Positions 36,611-47,059 of a stretch of DNA of 64,000 nt are shown piece after piece. Origin of the DNA: Microvelia longipes (taxonomy: Eukaryota; Arthropoda; Insecta; Hemiptera; Veliidae); assembly GCA_018340805.1 (NCBI GenBank), contig JACMZG010001863.1, forward strand, positions 27,016,285-27,080,284, written 5' to 3'. The notes below the pieces were generated by a model. It saw only the letters and a program-made list of their open reading frames with translations, had not been told where the DNA came from and did no database searches. Position numbers and translations under genes: made by a program. The first letter of the stretch is position 1; every line of letters starts with the position of its first letter.

Positions 36611-36835
36611 AAAAGGTCTCCTCAGTTTGATACGTCGGTCTTTTCAAGATGATCACTAGACAGCTCTGTTTCAAAGTCAGCTGATGTTCCCATAGATTGG
36701 AAAGCTGATGTTTACCTTCCTACTCGGAGGATCTTCTTGATAGTTTTCTCTCCATTGTCAGAAACTGATGAATTCCCGTCAGAAAATACGAAACTATGGC
36801 TGGAAGACAATGAGTTGTTTTATTTCTTAGTTTAG
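36611..36835 (+). pseudogene. LINE reverse-transcriptase scrap
   Basis: One frame reads SPQFDTSVFSR, a TGA at 36650, then SLDSSVSKSADVPIDWKADV and YLPTR, and stays open to a TAG at 36833. The segment 'F..SL.S....P.DWK.A.V.P' is the N-terminal border of the reverse-transcriptase domain of non-LTR retrotransposons (usually '...SL..G.VP.DWK.A.V.PI.K'). The part after YLPTR no longer matches, so only about 40 codons are recognisable. It lies in the proposed last intron of the exon chain and carries an internal stop. Confidence 0.5.
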
Positions 36836-36839
36836 TTAC

Positions 36840-37950
36840 TTTATTTGAAAGGGATCATGCTGGGAGTATAACTCAGAGAAGTAATGAAATAGGAAATAAA
36901 ACTGGACTGCGCTAAAACATATTGCTGTCATCAAACAACTCGGGACAGACAAGATTACGATATAAGTCAACCATTTTGTTTTAACCTTTTATTAGAACCT
37001 TTTATTAAGTCTTCATATTAGAACCATAAAAACTTTTCTAGCAAATTACATTTTAAATTATTGTCGTTATTATAATGTAATTATATATATTTCCTTAAAT
37101 GTTATATTTAATATAATAATACGTTAATTATTAATATTTATTTGATAATCAATAAATAATTATAATAATTATATTATTATCATCATAAATGATATTAAAT
37201 AATCATAATCATCTATGTAATAATTAAAAGATAGTAACAATCAAACAATTCCCGGTGTAAAATCTTGTTGTTAAGTTATTAAAATCTTGGTTTAGATTAT
37301 ATAAAAACCCTAAAAGATATCCTGCAGGTTTTGCTCTGAGTAGCATGACTAATAAAAGAGCTTCTGAACTAATTTAAGGACTATTTATTTATTAGTGAGC
37401 TTGATTTGCCTTGGTAAGTTTGTTACTAATTTATTTACGTCTACCTCTCAAGTCACCTTCAAATTTCATATAACTTCTTAACTAAATGCATTTTCTTTGT
37501 GTAAATCATCGCAACTATTGACAATAATATAATATATTTATGTAATTTACAGTTTACTAATTAGTAAACTAATTTCCATTTTAAAAAAATGATAATGTTT
37601 TGTCGAATTAAAATTTAATTCATTACTAACCACAAAAAGTAATTAATTATACGATGATTAATTAAAAAAACTTTATAAAGGTTTATTTAAGTTGTGATTC
37701 TTTATACTTGATATTTAATTTTAAAACTAATTTTCATGATATTTAACGCTGTGTTTTATTTTGCAAATCATTTTAACATGTAAGTGTGTTCGAGTACACT
37801 TATAATTTTATCTTAATGGATAATGAATCAAATTTCAAGGGTTTTATAAAAAAGTTACTGGAAAAAACATTTTACGGTAATGTACAAGTTTTATAATTAA
37901 TTATAATAATTTTACAAAATTAATTAAAGTTAAAGATAAGAAAGATTACA
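36840..37950. other. AT-rich spacer upstream of the intact gene
   Basis: Very AT-rich, no repeat or exon recognised. Confidence 0.45.
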
Positions 37951-37956
37951 AAAATG

Positions 37957-37965
37957 TATATAAAG
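37957..37965 (+). promoter_or_regulatory. TATA box
   Basis: TATATAAAG about 100 bases before the ATG at 38064, with no upstream ATG in the intervening leader from about 37990. It fits a TATA-driven start near 37985-37995. Confidence 0.55.
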
Positions 37966-38063
37966 AGTTGAGATTGGTTTTGTTTGCATCTTCTTATTTC
38001 GATTGTAAGTTTAGACTGTTAATATTATTTTAGTGTTATCCATCTAAAAAAAGTTTTGTAATT

Positions 38064-38738
38064 ATGAAGTCTTTTATCGTAATTTTTTCACTTGTAGTTT
38101 GTACATTCGCTGTTGATTACGACAGTGAAGTTGATCAGTTAGTCGATGGGATCAAGAAGAAAGTGATCGAGAACAACCAGACGTGCGTCCACGTGCCTGA
38201 TTACACACACACATTTAGGCAGAATGTACTCCACTTTCAAATCCCAGAAACCATCAAAATGTCAGGTATCAAACTAGGTGATTTTTCAACTCTTAGAAGG
38301 TACTTTTCTGCTCAACCATCAACTTTTAACAGAACAACCGGCGATTTCAAAATCATGTCTAGATTCACCTTGGACAACTTGAATATCGATGTTCAAAATT
38401 TTGAATACAGTTTCGCTTTCTATCACGCCAGTAAACCTGTATCTATCAGAGCGTATTCGAACAGTTTCTCTGTCGATCTCCTTATGAATTTAAACGAAAC
38501 AACTCAAGAATGTTCAACATCTTTGGGAGTCTTCATGATAGATCGTCTTGGTGATTTTTCTGTCATTTATGGTGACTCCGGATTCTTTGCACCAACTATT
38601 GAGAAAATAGAAGCGATGATTTTAGAGTGGTCTACCATGAGCATCTCAAATGCTCTCTTCTATTATATCAAACCTTTACTTAATGAATATATTAATGATA
38701 ATTCACAATTCATTTGTAAATATTTCCTCAACCAATAA
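38064..38738 (+). CDS. Secreted group-7-allergen-like (BPI/TULIP-fold) protein, single exon, intact
   Basis: A 224-residue ATG-to-TAA frame, richer in GC than its flanks, with a TATA box upstream and AATAAA 25 bases after the stop. Residues 1-16 are a signal peptide (MKSFIVIFSLVVCTFA, cleavage likely before VDY). The mature part starts with an amphipathic helix (SEVDQLVDGIKKKVIEN). A 'CVHVPDY' segment follows, then alternating strands including IKLGDFSTLRR, FKIMSRFTLDNL and TSLGVFMIDRLGDFSV, and a C-terminal helix pair (TIEKIEAMILEW, NALFYYIKPLLNEYIN). This order is that of arthropod proteins related to mite group 7 allergens and, more distantly, juvenile-hormone-binding/takeout proteins, which bind lipids in a long pocket. 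Three N-glycosylation sequons (N38, N89, N144) and mature Cys 41, 150 and 218. The ligand is unknown. No intron interrupts it, so it may be a retrocopy that acquired a promoter. Confidence 0.85.
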   Translation: MKSFIVIFSLVVCTFAVDYDSEVDQLVDGIKKKVIENNQTCVHVPDYTHTFRQNVLHFQIPETIKMSGIKLGDFSTLRRYFSAQPSTFNRTTGDFKIMSRFTLDNLNIDVQNFEYSFAFYHASKPVSIRAYSNSFSVDLLMNLNETTQECSTSLGVFMIDRLGDFSVIYGDSGFFAPTIEKIEAMILEWSTMSISNALFYYIKPLLNEYINDNSQFICKYFLNQ

Positions 38739-38762
38739 TTTAATATGTATATAATAGAACGA

Positions 38763-38768
38763 AATAAA
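38763..38768 (+). terminator. Poly(A) signal AATAAA
   Basis: AATAAA 25 bases after the TAA, followed by a TG/T-rich stretch (ttcttctgtattgttttg) typical of a cleavage region. Confidence 0.7.
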
Positions 38769-39267
38769 TATTTTCTTCTGTATTGTTTTGTATTATTAAT
38801 ACGTTATTTAGACGTATATGATTTCCGAAACCAATATTTCAGGATAGGATTAGGCTGAGAATTATAAATATGACTGCCAAATTCAATAAGTGAGTTTGGT
38901 TGAATTGCATCGAAGATTGCTTCGAATAAATTAGAACAAAACTACTTAAGAATGACACAAAAAACATCTTTTCTAAAGCCAAAAATACGAGTAACAATAA
39001 ACGCATGTTACTACAACTTCAATTTTTTATACAATTGTAAGCTGAAAAAAATTTAACACTACTATTATTTGTATTTATTTCTATTCGGAGTTGCTAACAA
39101 ACTGGGTAATAAAGAACCAGTTTTTATTACATTTTGGCCTATTAATATCAATTATTAGACAAATTCGTTTATTTAACTTAATGAATAAAAGCGTAAAAGT
39201 TAAGTTTTAAGAGTTTAAAAGAAATGGTAATAATTGCCTAATTTTTAACTTTTCTTGATTTATACTA

Positions 39268-39378
39268 AGTATGTTGGAAAAGTATTGTCTTTGCACTTAA
39301 AATCAAAAACCGATATTTCGGATGAATCATTTGTTTCAGGTGTGCAAGTGGTTTTACCAGAAGTTTTTCCCATTATAC
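39268..39378 (+). repeat. 5S-core repeat family, distal end (reverse copy)
   Basis: 'ggaaaagtattgtctttgca', 'aaaccgatatttcggatg', 'atttgtttcaggtgtgcaag' and 'gtggttttaccagaag' match the distal end. Confidence 0.65.
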
Positions 39379-39595
39379 ATTAATTCAATTTTTATAGGTT
39401 ACGGAATTTATACGTTCTTTAAAAAATTGTAAAACCATCCAATTGTGTTGAAATTCGGTATGATTATAATCAAAGTGTCCTTTGATAATAATAAAAGGTA
39501 AAAGAGAGAAAATAAATTAAGTAATTACTTATAAACAATGTTAACAAATTAAAGTAAATACTATTGTAAAAATAATCATGATAGTTTTAATTTAG

Positions 39596-39744
39596 GAGGA
39601 AGTGTCTCCGACAGGATTAGTTGGTGGGCACACACGAATTTGAGTCAGCCGGTGGATGGAGTCATTACCGCTGTGGGCCAAGTTCTCGAAGTGGTTAATC
39701 CAGGCAAAAAGAAAAATTATAATAAAAATACAAAGTTTATTTAG
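39596..39744 (+). CDS. Terminal coding exon, probable C-terminus of the exon-chain gene
   Basis: The acceptor TTTTAATTTAG ends at 39595. Two bases (GA) complete a codon begun upstream, then 48 codons run to TAG at 39742-39744. The peptide reads GGSVSDRISWWAHTNLSQ, then PVDGVITAVGQVLEVVNPG, then a basic tail KKKNYNKNTKFI. An amphipathic C-terminal helix with a Trp-Trp pair fits the end of group-7-like proteins, and its position matches IEKIEAMILEWSTMS...LLNEYI of the neighbouring intact gene. Phase 1 entry matches the single leftover base of the exon at 30969-31038. GC is far above the spacer. If the chain is right, the last intron (31039-39595) contains the whole intact gene on the same strand. 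A poly(A) signal is not obvious; AATAAA-like sequence occurs at about 40026. Confidence 0.6.
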
Positions 39745-39819
39745 ATATGTCTTGCGTATTTTAGTATCTAAGATCTCTTTGTTTTGTTGTTAACATTTCA
39801 CATTTATTAATTATATTGG

Positions 39820-39830
<11 letters not shown>

Positions 39831-39863
<33 letters not shown>

Positions 39864-39888
39864 TATTATATATATATATATATATATT

Positions 39889-39946
<58 letters not shown>

Positions 39947-39968
39947 TATATATGTGTGTGTGTGTGTC
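39831..39968. repeat. TA microsatellite with terminal TG run
   Basis: (TA)n with phase breaks ending in 'tatgtgtgtgtgtgtgt'. 'gtatgtctcacagcaaaata' and 'atatgtcacagcaaaataa' follow as a short direct repeat (39976-40032). Confidence 0.9.
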
Positions 39969-40677
39969 AATTGTTATGTATGTCTCACAGCAAAATATAT
40001 GGCAACTGTTATATATGTCACAGCAAAATAAAGACGATATATGAAACTAAAATATCTTTGAATTTCAATTTATTCACAATACAATGTAGATTGTGAGTGC
40101 TATTTAATTTTATTGCAACTTAAATTCTTAACATCAAATGCCTTTTTCTAGAAGTGTCGATTATTCTTAACGTAAATACGGATGATTTGGCATATTTTTT
40201 TGTAATAATACACTTTCATAAACCTGGGAGGATATTTCAATATCGATTGTATACAAAACATTCATATTACCAATGAAAAAAATATTTAAAAGACTATTTG
40301 TACGCGTTTTTTTCAAAAAGTGAGTTTATAAACGGCCTTGTAAGAAAAGGCTGGTTGCTCTCAAACCGAATTACACTACCAGTAACAGCTGATTGTAATT
40401 TGAATATTGGATGCTAACTTTATTTAATTTGCATTATGAGTTCTAGGTTAGGGTATTTTATCCAGCTGACGTATCTGTCATTTTGAATATCAATTAATAT
40501 TTAAAATGGTATGATGCATATGGCTAAATACTCTAATGTATTGCAAATATCTAAAAACCCGATATTATTGTTCTGTATTCGTTCAGGTTTTAATTTCTTT
40601 AGATTTTACGGGTAAGAGTTATAAGTTATTAATTATTTGGAAGTCATTAATTCAATAAATAAAAGAAACAGTCATAC

Positions 40678-40729
40678 CTTCTTCTTGTTTTCTTCATACT
40701 GTATCCATCATTTCTCCTTTCTCTTTCAC
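40678..40729 (-). other. Possible minus-strand exon
   Basis: On the minus strand, TTATTGTTGTCAG precedes and GTATGACTG follows a 52-base purine-rich stretch containing GAAAGAGAAAGGAGAAATG. Such GA-rich sequence resembles splicing enhancers. One frame is open (ERERRNDGYSMKKTRR) and another holds a five-codon upstream ORF. It could be a 5' untranslated exon of the gene whose signal peptide is at 32288-32358. There is no direct evidence for the link. Confidence 0.35.
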
Positions 40730-40734
40730 CTGAC

Positions 40735-41935
40735 AACAATAAAATTATCATTAATTTAAAAACAAAATAAATCATAGAGCCTGAAAATAATATTTTATAA
40801 TATTAGAAAATAATAGTACATATTATAGTAAAAGTATTATCTCATTCAAATACTACAGAAATTATTTGTATATATCATCAGAAACATGAAAACATTCAAA
40901 CACATTAGTTATCTATCTTCCAATAATTAAATAAAAACGGATCAGCGAAACAAACTTATAATATTTGAATTTAAGTATGAAGATATTCAAAATATTTTGA
41001 AGCATGTTTTAGATCATGCTCTAATCTAAATAGTTGATCATTTTCTTGAGCTGGCCTTCTCATATTTATACTGTTAAAATAATTGTCTTCTCATACATGT
41101 GAAAAATAATTTAGGTTCTAATAATTTTTAATGCTTCGGCGAGGTCGTCAAGAAATCTAAACACAACCATTTGCACAACTGAGGTCTAGTAGGTTCAGAG
41201 TTCGCTACTTGGGATCTGCTCCTTATTTATATCAATAGCTACACACAGTAAAAAAAATAGCAAACGTTAAAAAATCTTAGCTAAGCTAAGATAAAGTAAT
41301 TATCTGTTTAACAGAAGTTAATTTGTTACTATCATTTCTTTATTATTTTTAAAAACATATGTCAGTCAAATATTGCCAATTTAAAAATAAAACCTAAATT
41401 ATTTTTATAATAAAATAGTATCCAAGCACCATCTTTTTATACTCATTTTCTGATAAAATTCTCTCTTTAGTCCATTTTGAAATTAGGTTCTTGAAGTTAT
41501 AAGGATATAAAATTTTACCTAGTTAACTGGTTCAGATGTTTTACAGTAAATCTATATTTAATAAACCGGGGTTTTTTTTAAGGAACTAGCTATATAGGTT
41601 GTTCCGGTCAATTCAAGTTTTGTAACCGGTTTTTAGAGTTATAACATACTTTTACTTTCAAAATTATTATTTCTTTAAATAATGGTGTAATTTTTTAAGT
41701 CAGCTGTTTATATTTGATAATATACTGTGAACTTTATGATTTTTGTGTTTTATTTTTAGATAGGCTCGCAAGACAATGTAATATCGGTAAGGTTTTCAGA
41801 CGCCTCCGCACGGTTAAGGAATGTCACTTTCTTTATATTTAAATTCAATTTTGTGCATATCTTATAACTTCTTAATGTTGTGTTTAAAATTAGTTTTCTT
41901 CTAGAGGACCTCTTCTTAATGTACAAAATACACCA
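40735..41935. other. AT-rich spacer, no gene seen
   Basis: No supported exon. A 33-codon minus-strand frame near 41140-41240 has no family signal. Confidence 0.4.
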
Positions 41936-41937
41936 AA

Positions 41938-42215
41938 ATATCGAGTACGGGGTACCTCGGAAATTTTCCTCATCACATCGGATTCGCAACGCTCATCCTC
42001 CCTACATCGAACTCCCTTCGCTCGTCCTCTCTTAGTAAATACATCCATTTTATTCCTAGCAGTGACTCAATTACCCATCCAGGCACTGACCAAGCTCGAT
42101 GCTGCTTTACTTTATAATCTAACAAAATCATGGATGTACTTATCGTATTAAAACGAAACTTATTTATATCGTGAAGGTGTAACCTAGTACCAAATTTCTA
42201 GCTCTGTAATACTCT
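41938..42215 (-). repeat. 5S-core repeat family, head and core
   Basis: 'tcgagtacggggtacctcgg', 'cacatcggattcgcaacgc', 'actcccttcgctcgtcc', then the antisense 5S core at about 42052-42140 ('cccatccaggcactgacc', 'aagctcgatgctgcttta', with an 8-base insertion before it) and the linker to 'tagtaccaaatttctagc'. The distal part is missing. Confidence 0.85.
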
Positions 42216-42219
42216 AGCT

Positions 42220-43000
42220 CCTAGGGTGGTAGAAGGTTGTGGTACATTTAAATGTAATGGTAAAAAAGATAAAACCCTCAAGGAGGAGAAATGAATGAGT
42301 TGAGGTTATTATGTTGCAGGTTATTGAGTTAATTTCGGTGTTTTTCATCTAGTAAGCATGATTATTGTTTATAATAATATTTTCTATACATTATTACTTA
42401 AAATACGATGTATTCATAAGTATATAATATTTTTATAACATACCGAATGAATATAATTTTACATAAAATATAGGCCCCATTGATATGAATGGTTTGTTTG
42501 AATTGTTACCAGCTGTTTATGAATCGTCTGATGTTTATTGTTTGTTTTGTCACTATTTTTATTATTAGTTGATTTATTTTGTTTGAATAAAGTCAAAAAT
42601 ATAAAACGTTGTAAATAATTGCTAAACTGTAAACGAGGTAAACTAATTTTGCTATAAAATATAATAAATCAGAATAATAGTGATATAAATTAACATAAAA
42701 ATATTGTTAGTATTTACAAATTACAAGACCAATTTTACCTGATATTGTGATTGTTGCAACAACATTAAAGCAATATTTGCTACCTCCTTAATCTTGTATG
42801 AAGTATTTAAAACCCCTTTTCTTCTTATTTATTTATTTAAGTTATATGTTTCTTATCTCAATTAATTAAGTTATTGTTATCCATTATGTTAATTTTATAC
42901 AGTAAACGATAAAAATTAAACATAGCATTTTAAAGGATAACATTTTTATGTTTATTTTTCCTCCGTAACTAGATAAAATATTATATGCTAATATGCAGCA
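42220..43000. other. AT-rich spacer, no gene seen
   Basis: Nothing supported. Confidence 0.45.
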
Positions 43001-43004
43001 AAGG

Positions 43005-43200
43005 AAACATTGCCCTCTCGTGTCAGCGATTACCTGCATCGGCTCCGCCTCTGCAGGCTAGTAATAAACCCATTTGCCTGGCATATCGCCATATGCCTGA
43101 CTCGGCTTCGCTTCTTCAGTCAAATAGGTCAATTACTAGCCTCGGTTTACTCCTCGACTGAAAATTTCCATAGCCTGCTCTCGCTTTCGGCTCGGGGCTA
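43005..43200. repeat. GC-rich cluster of hairpin cassettes
   Basis: Successive units carry a CTCGGCTTCGC-like loop: 'cctgcatcggctccgcctc' with 'tgcagg' closing; 'ctgactcggcttcgcttctt' with 'cagtca'; 'tagcctcggtttactcctcg'; and 'agcctgctctcgctttcggc' with 'ggggct' closing. A longer perfect inverted repeat AGGCTAGTAAT/ATTACTAGCCT (about 43047 and 43132) encloses the middle ones. A 63-codon open frame across it is incidental. Confidence 0.6.
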
Positions 43201-43204
43201 ACAA

Positions 43205-43955
43205 AATTTGTCTGCAAAATTCCAATTTACTGCCTAGTAGCATAGTATACTATTATTTTTTACATCGTTATAGTATATTTATTTTTTTTATTTAAAGTTG
43301 TATTCGCGTAAAAATTATAGTTTCTAGTGCAAGTTTAAAGTGTCTTGAAAACTTTTAAGTCATAAAAGACCTCATCTAAGGCTAGCACGGTTCTAGAAAT
43401 ACAATATACTTAGTTTTAAATAAAAATATAAGTATATTTTAGGCATTAGATAGGCAAAATGTTTGGAGGCTTGTTTTTTGTTATGTTAATTAAAGTAAAA
43501 ATTAATTTACTCATAAATTATTCTAAAACTAGATCACATCCCGTAGTTATTATTTGACAAATATAATTTATAACCGTCATAACTTGGAGACAGTTAAGTT
43601 GCCGGTCCAACCCAGGTTTAATTTCAACATCCACTAGGCCAAGCTTATTACTCACAACTCAAGTTTATGTCGTCATAGTAATTATTGACTTTTAGTTTTG
43701 TAATAGTAAATTTGACAATGACACTTTGTCAATAATTAATTACTTAAGATATCATTGATATTTTACTTAAAGGTTACAGGAAAGAAAAATTTTGAAATAT
43801 TTTTTGAAGTTTAAATAGTTTGAAAGACCTGTATATTTGTTGTTCGTTTTGCCAATGATTAAGTGTTCATAAAACGCTAGCGTCTAGGTTTTTAAACCTT
43901 ATACTTTTTCTAATTTATACCGTTGGTAAAATATAAAATTATTTTATCTCCAGCT
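43205..43955. other. AT-rich spacer, no gene seen
   Basis: Nothing supported. Confidence 0.45.
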
Positions 43956-43969
43956 GGGGTATAATGTAA

Positions 43970-44130
43970 AGGTTATTAACTAGTTTTTAGGGAGTAAAAA
44001 GCTTTTCACTCCCAAGGGAGAAAAGTTACTTTTCACTCTCTTAGGAGTAAAAAGTAACTTTTTCTCCCTTGGGAATGAAAAATGTTCCTATTATTGGGTT
44101 ATTAGAGACAATTATATCAATTTTTGCTAT
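43970..44130 (+). repeat. Dispersed repeat P with internal 80-bp palindrome
   Basis: Outer parts match 31560-31665 in reverse. Inside, 'ttttcactcccaagggagaa', 'aagttacttttcactctc' (about 44003-44040) is followed by its near-perfect inverse 'gagtaaaaagtaactttttc', 'tcccttgggaatgaaaa' (about 44045-44082). Confidence 0.75.
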
Positions 44131-44154
44131 AATATTATAGCAAATATTGTTTAT

Positions 44155-44212
44155 AATATATATATTATTATATTATATATAATATATATATAATATATAT
44201 ATTATATATGTA

Positions 44213-44256
<44 letters not shown>

Positions 44257-44275
44257 TATATATATATTAAATATA
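44155..44275. repeat. TA microsatellite
   Basis: Interrupted (TA)n with TTATA/TATAA phase breaks. Confidence 0.85.
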
Positions 44276-44279
44276 TATT

Positions 44280-45090
44280 AGTATAATAAATCATAGGCAT
44301 AACATTGATTAATTCATCATTCAATTTTCTAATTGTTTTCTGTAAATCACATAACTATTGGTTTTATTAATGAACCGTCTATTGATTTTTGATTAACTTC
44401 CTTATTTAATAGAAATTTTATTTTATTATATTATATTTTGACGGGCTGTAAATTCTGAGATGTCTTACACAACGTGTTTTGTCTTATTATGTTTTCACAT
44501 TAATATTCTGATAAAGTTTTATATCAGAGTAAACAACTTTACAGTTTCTCTTTAAGGAAGTTCTTCAAATTATGACATTTCCAAAAAAAAAGTTTTTGAA
44601 ACATTTAAGAAAGTATTTATAGTCGTTTCTCTTCCGCTAATAAATTAGTTTTTCTAATTTTAGTTTTTAAAGCTATTTTTTTAAAACAATCTATGACAAT
44701 AAGAAAATGAAATAAATTATAAATGTTGTCCTGTCTTTTAATTACTTTGAAGTTATAAACAATATTCCGGAACTTGCGGAACCTAATTTTTTCATTGTCA
44801 TTGTAAAATTGATTTTTTTTTCAAATATATACTTATCCAATAAAAAGATAAATAAACATAAGACTTTTCCAAATTTTTATGTTGATTCTGGTTGAATATT
44901 TCAGACAATTAGTATATCAGAAATTTTTTAATAAATAAATAGGAATTCTTTTAACAAATATTTCTTATAAATTAATAAATAAATGTTTTCACAAGTAGTA
45001 ATTTATTTAATGTTATAAAATAGCTTTTCAATACTATTTCTAATTCTATTTATGGCTTGAATAAATAGTTTACTTATTGGTGAGTATACC
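44280..45090. other. AT-rich spacer, no gene seen
   Basis: Nothing supported. Confidence 0.45.
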
Positions 45091-45092
45091 AA

Positions 45093-45795
45093 TAATTCTG
45101 CGCGGTGGTCCGCATGTCGGGGCGAATTTCCTTGGATGCGTGTTCCGTGCTTTTTACATTATATTTAAGTTTACAACTAGTAAATAAATAATTCCGGCGC
45201 GGTGGTCCGCTGTCGGCGAATTTCATTTAGAATGCGTGTTTCCGTGCTAACAACACCATTTCTTGCTTATGCAAGAACCATGCCCATTGCGTGGTTCCGG
45301 TTCATGCTTTAGAACCTAAGCAGTTACTCATTGTCAAGCACTGCTCGTAACTCATTGTCTGTATTTTCCAAAGAAATGCGCATAATCATCCAGTTTTGTA
45401 TAAAACTATGTCTCTAAAATTAGAAGTACGCACTATTATTTGCACTAGTTTAAAGCTTAGTTACTATCTTTAAGCTTAGTCAGTTATCTTTAAAGGTTTT
45501 AGCGCATTTCCTTTGGAAATAACAGAAAAATGAGTTACGAGCAGTGCTTGACAATTGAGTAACTGCTTAGGTTCTAAGCATGAACGGAACCACGCAATGG
45601 GGCATGGTTCTTGCATAAGCAAGAAATGGGTTGTTTAGCACGGAAACACGCATTCTAATGAAATTTCGCCCGACAGCGGACCACCGCGCCGAGGAATTAT
45701 TTATTTACTAGTTGTAAACTTATATAATGTAAAGCACCGGAAACACGCATCCAAAGGAAATGCGCCGACATGCGGACCACCGCGTCAGAATTATT
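45093..45795. mobile_element. Large foldback palindrome (in copy B)
   Basis: Same double-unit arms as 11855-12545, with the unique centre in the opposite orientation, as expected if the whole composite is inverted. Confidence 0.85.
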
Positions 45796-46644
45796 TTCTA
45801 GTTGTAAACTTATATTAAGTAAAAAAAACGATAAAAAATTATCGTCCCTTCCAGGATTTGAACCCAGGTACCCTGGTTTGAGTAGTTGCATTGACTCCGG
45901 ACCACTGGCATTCAACTCAGAGGCCTAAAAAACATTGAAAACGACACCCTACTCGAAATTTAATTTTTAACGACCGTAATTTTGGTTTTCTATCATTTTT
46001 TGTGGTTTTTTCGACTTTTTGGTCACTTAGAGTGGTTGTATCGACTTCGGACCGGTTTCATTCGATTCAGCGCCCAAAAATACATCGAAAACGACACCTA
46101 CTCGAAATTTTAGTTTTTATCGGCCTAAATTTTGGTTTTTTGGTAATTTACAATGGTTTTTTGGACTTTTTGGTCACTTAGTGGTTCGTATCGACTTCGG
46201 ACCGGTTTCATTCGATTCAGCGTCCAAAAATAACATCGATAACGGCACCCTACTTCGAAATTTATTTTTTCGACCTAAAATTTTGGTTTTTGTAATTTAC
46301 AATGGTTTTTTTGGACTTTTTTGGTCACTTAGAGTGGTCGTATCGACTTCGGACCGATTTCATTCGATTCAGCGTCTCAAAAACATTAATATTGACCTTT
46401 TTCGCGGAGAAAAATATTAACCTTGAATTTTGCCGATTTTTTGAAAAATTGCTGACTCCAGCAAACCGGGTTTAATGACGTCACAAAAACCCTGGTTTTC
46501 AATAGGGTTTCGTGTCCTCCGAAAGGTTGATTTTTTGTACCAAGTTTGGTTAAAAAATATTAATCCGTTCGAAAGATAGAGTGTTTACAAGAAAGTGCTA
46601 GAAATACTAATATAATACATATTATATATATATATATATCTATA

Positions 46645-46675
<31 letters not shown>

Positions 46676-46707
46676 TTAAAGTCTCGCGAAACGTATTTTT
46701 TCGTCAT

Positions 46708-46771
46708 TAGGGACCTCTGAAACGGATTTGTGTCGTGGTCCGAGGTTCGAATTCCGCCATGACGCCTATCC
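46708..46771 (+). other. tRNA-like end with B-box motif
   Basis: CGTCAT at the start pairs with ATGACG at the end; CGAGGTTCGAATTCCGCC between them is B-box-like. Nearly identical to 10972-11036 on the other strand. Confidence 0.45.
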
Positions 46772-47059
46772 CATTAGCCGAATTTCCAAAGGAAATTCGC
46801 TAAAACGTAACACTTTGATTGGTTACTTTTTACGTAGCATAACCTTTTACTGGGTGAATTTACGAACACATGAGACTGTATTTGCTTAATATCTCAAATT
46901 TATTTTTACGTTCATGCTGTATATGAATGTAAAAAATCTAAAAATGACTATGTTATATGTTTTGGTTAAACCTATCTGTTAATGTCAGACCTAACCAGAT
47001 CTATATGTTGCAAAAACTTGAAATTTTGTCTAAGTATGCATTTTTTGTAGTTTATACTT

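Larger units (their letters stand above)
45093..46806 (-). mobile_element. Composite palindromic element, copy B
   Basis: The inverse of copy A. Plus-strand order: foldback palindrome 45093-45795; inverted B-box motif CCAGGATTTGAACCC (45851-45865); four 150-bp units (landmark 'tgactccgg'/'cgacttcgg' at about 45892, 46042, 46192 and 46344); TGACGTCA module ('aatgacgtcacaaaaac' near 46475); (TA)n 46620-46678; plus-strand tRNA-like end 46708-46771; end motif 'aattcgctaaaacg'. It has one more 150-bp unit and a shorter TA tract than copy A. Small frames at 45697-46420 are by-products. Confidence 0.75.

Noticed and set aside
38843..38889. 47-bp candidate exon with TTTCAG acceptor and GTGAGT donor
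   Set aside because: Open in one frame and phase-compatible with the exon at 27974, but its exit phase does not fit the exon at 39596, while the exon at 30969 fits both.
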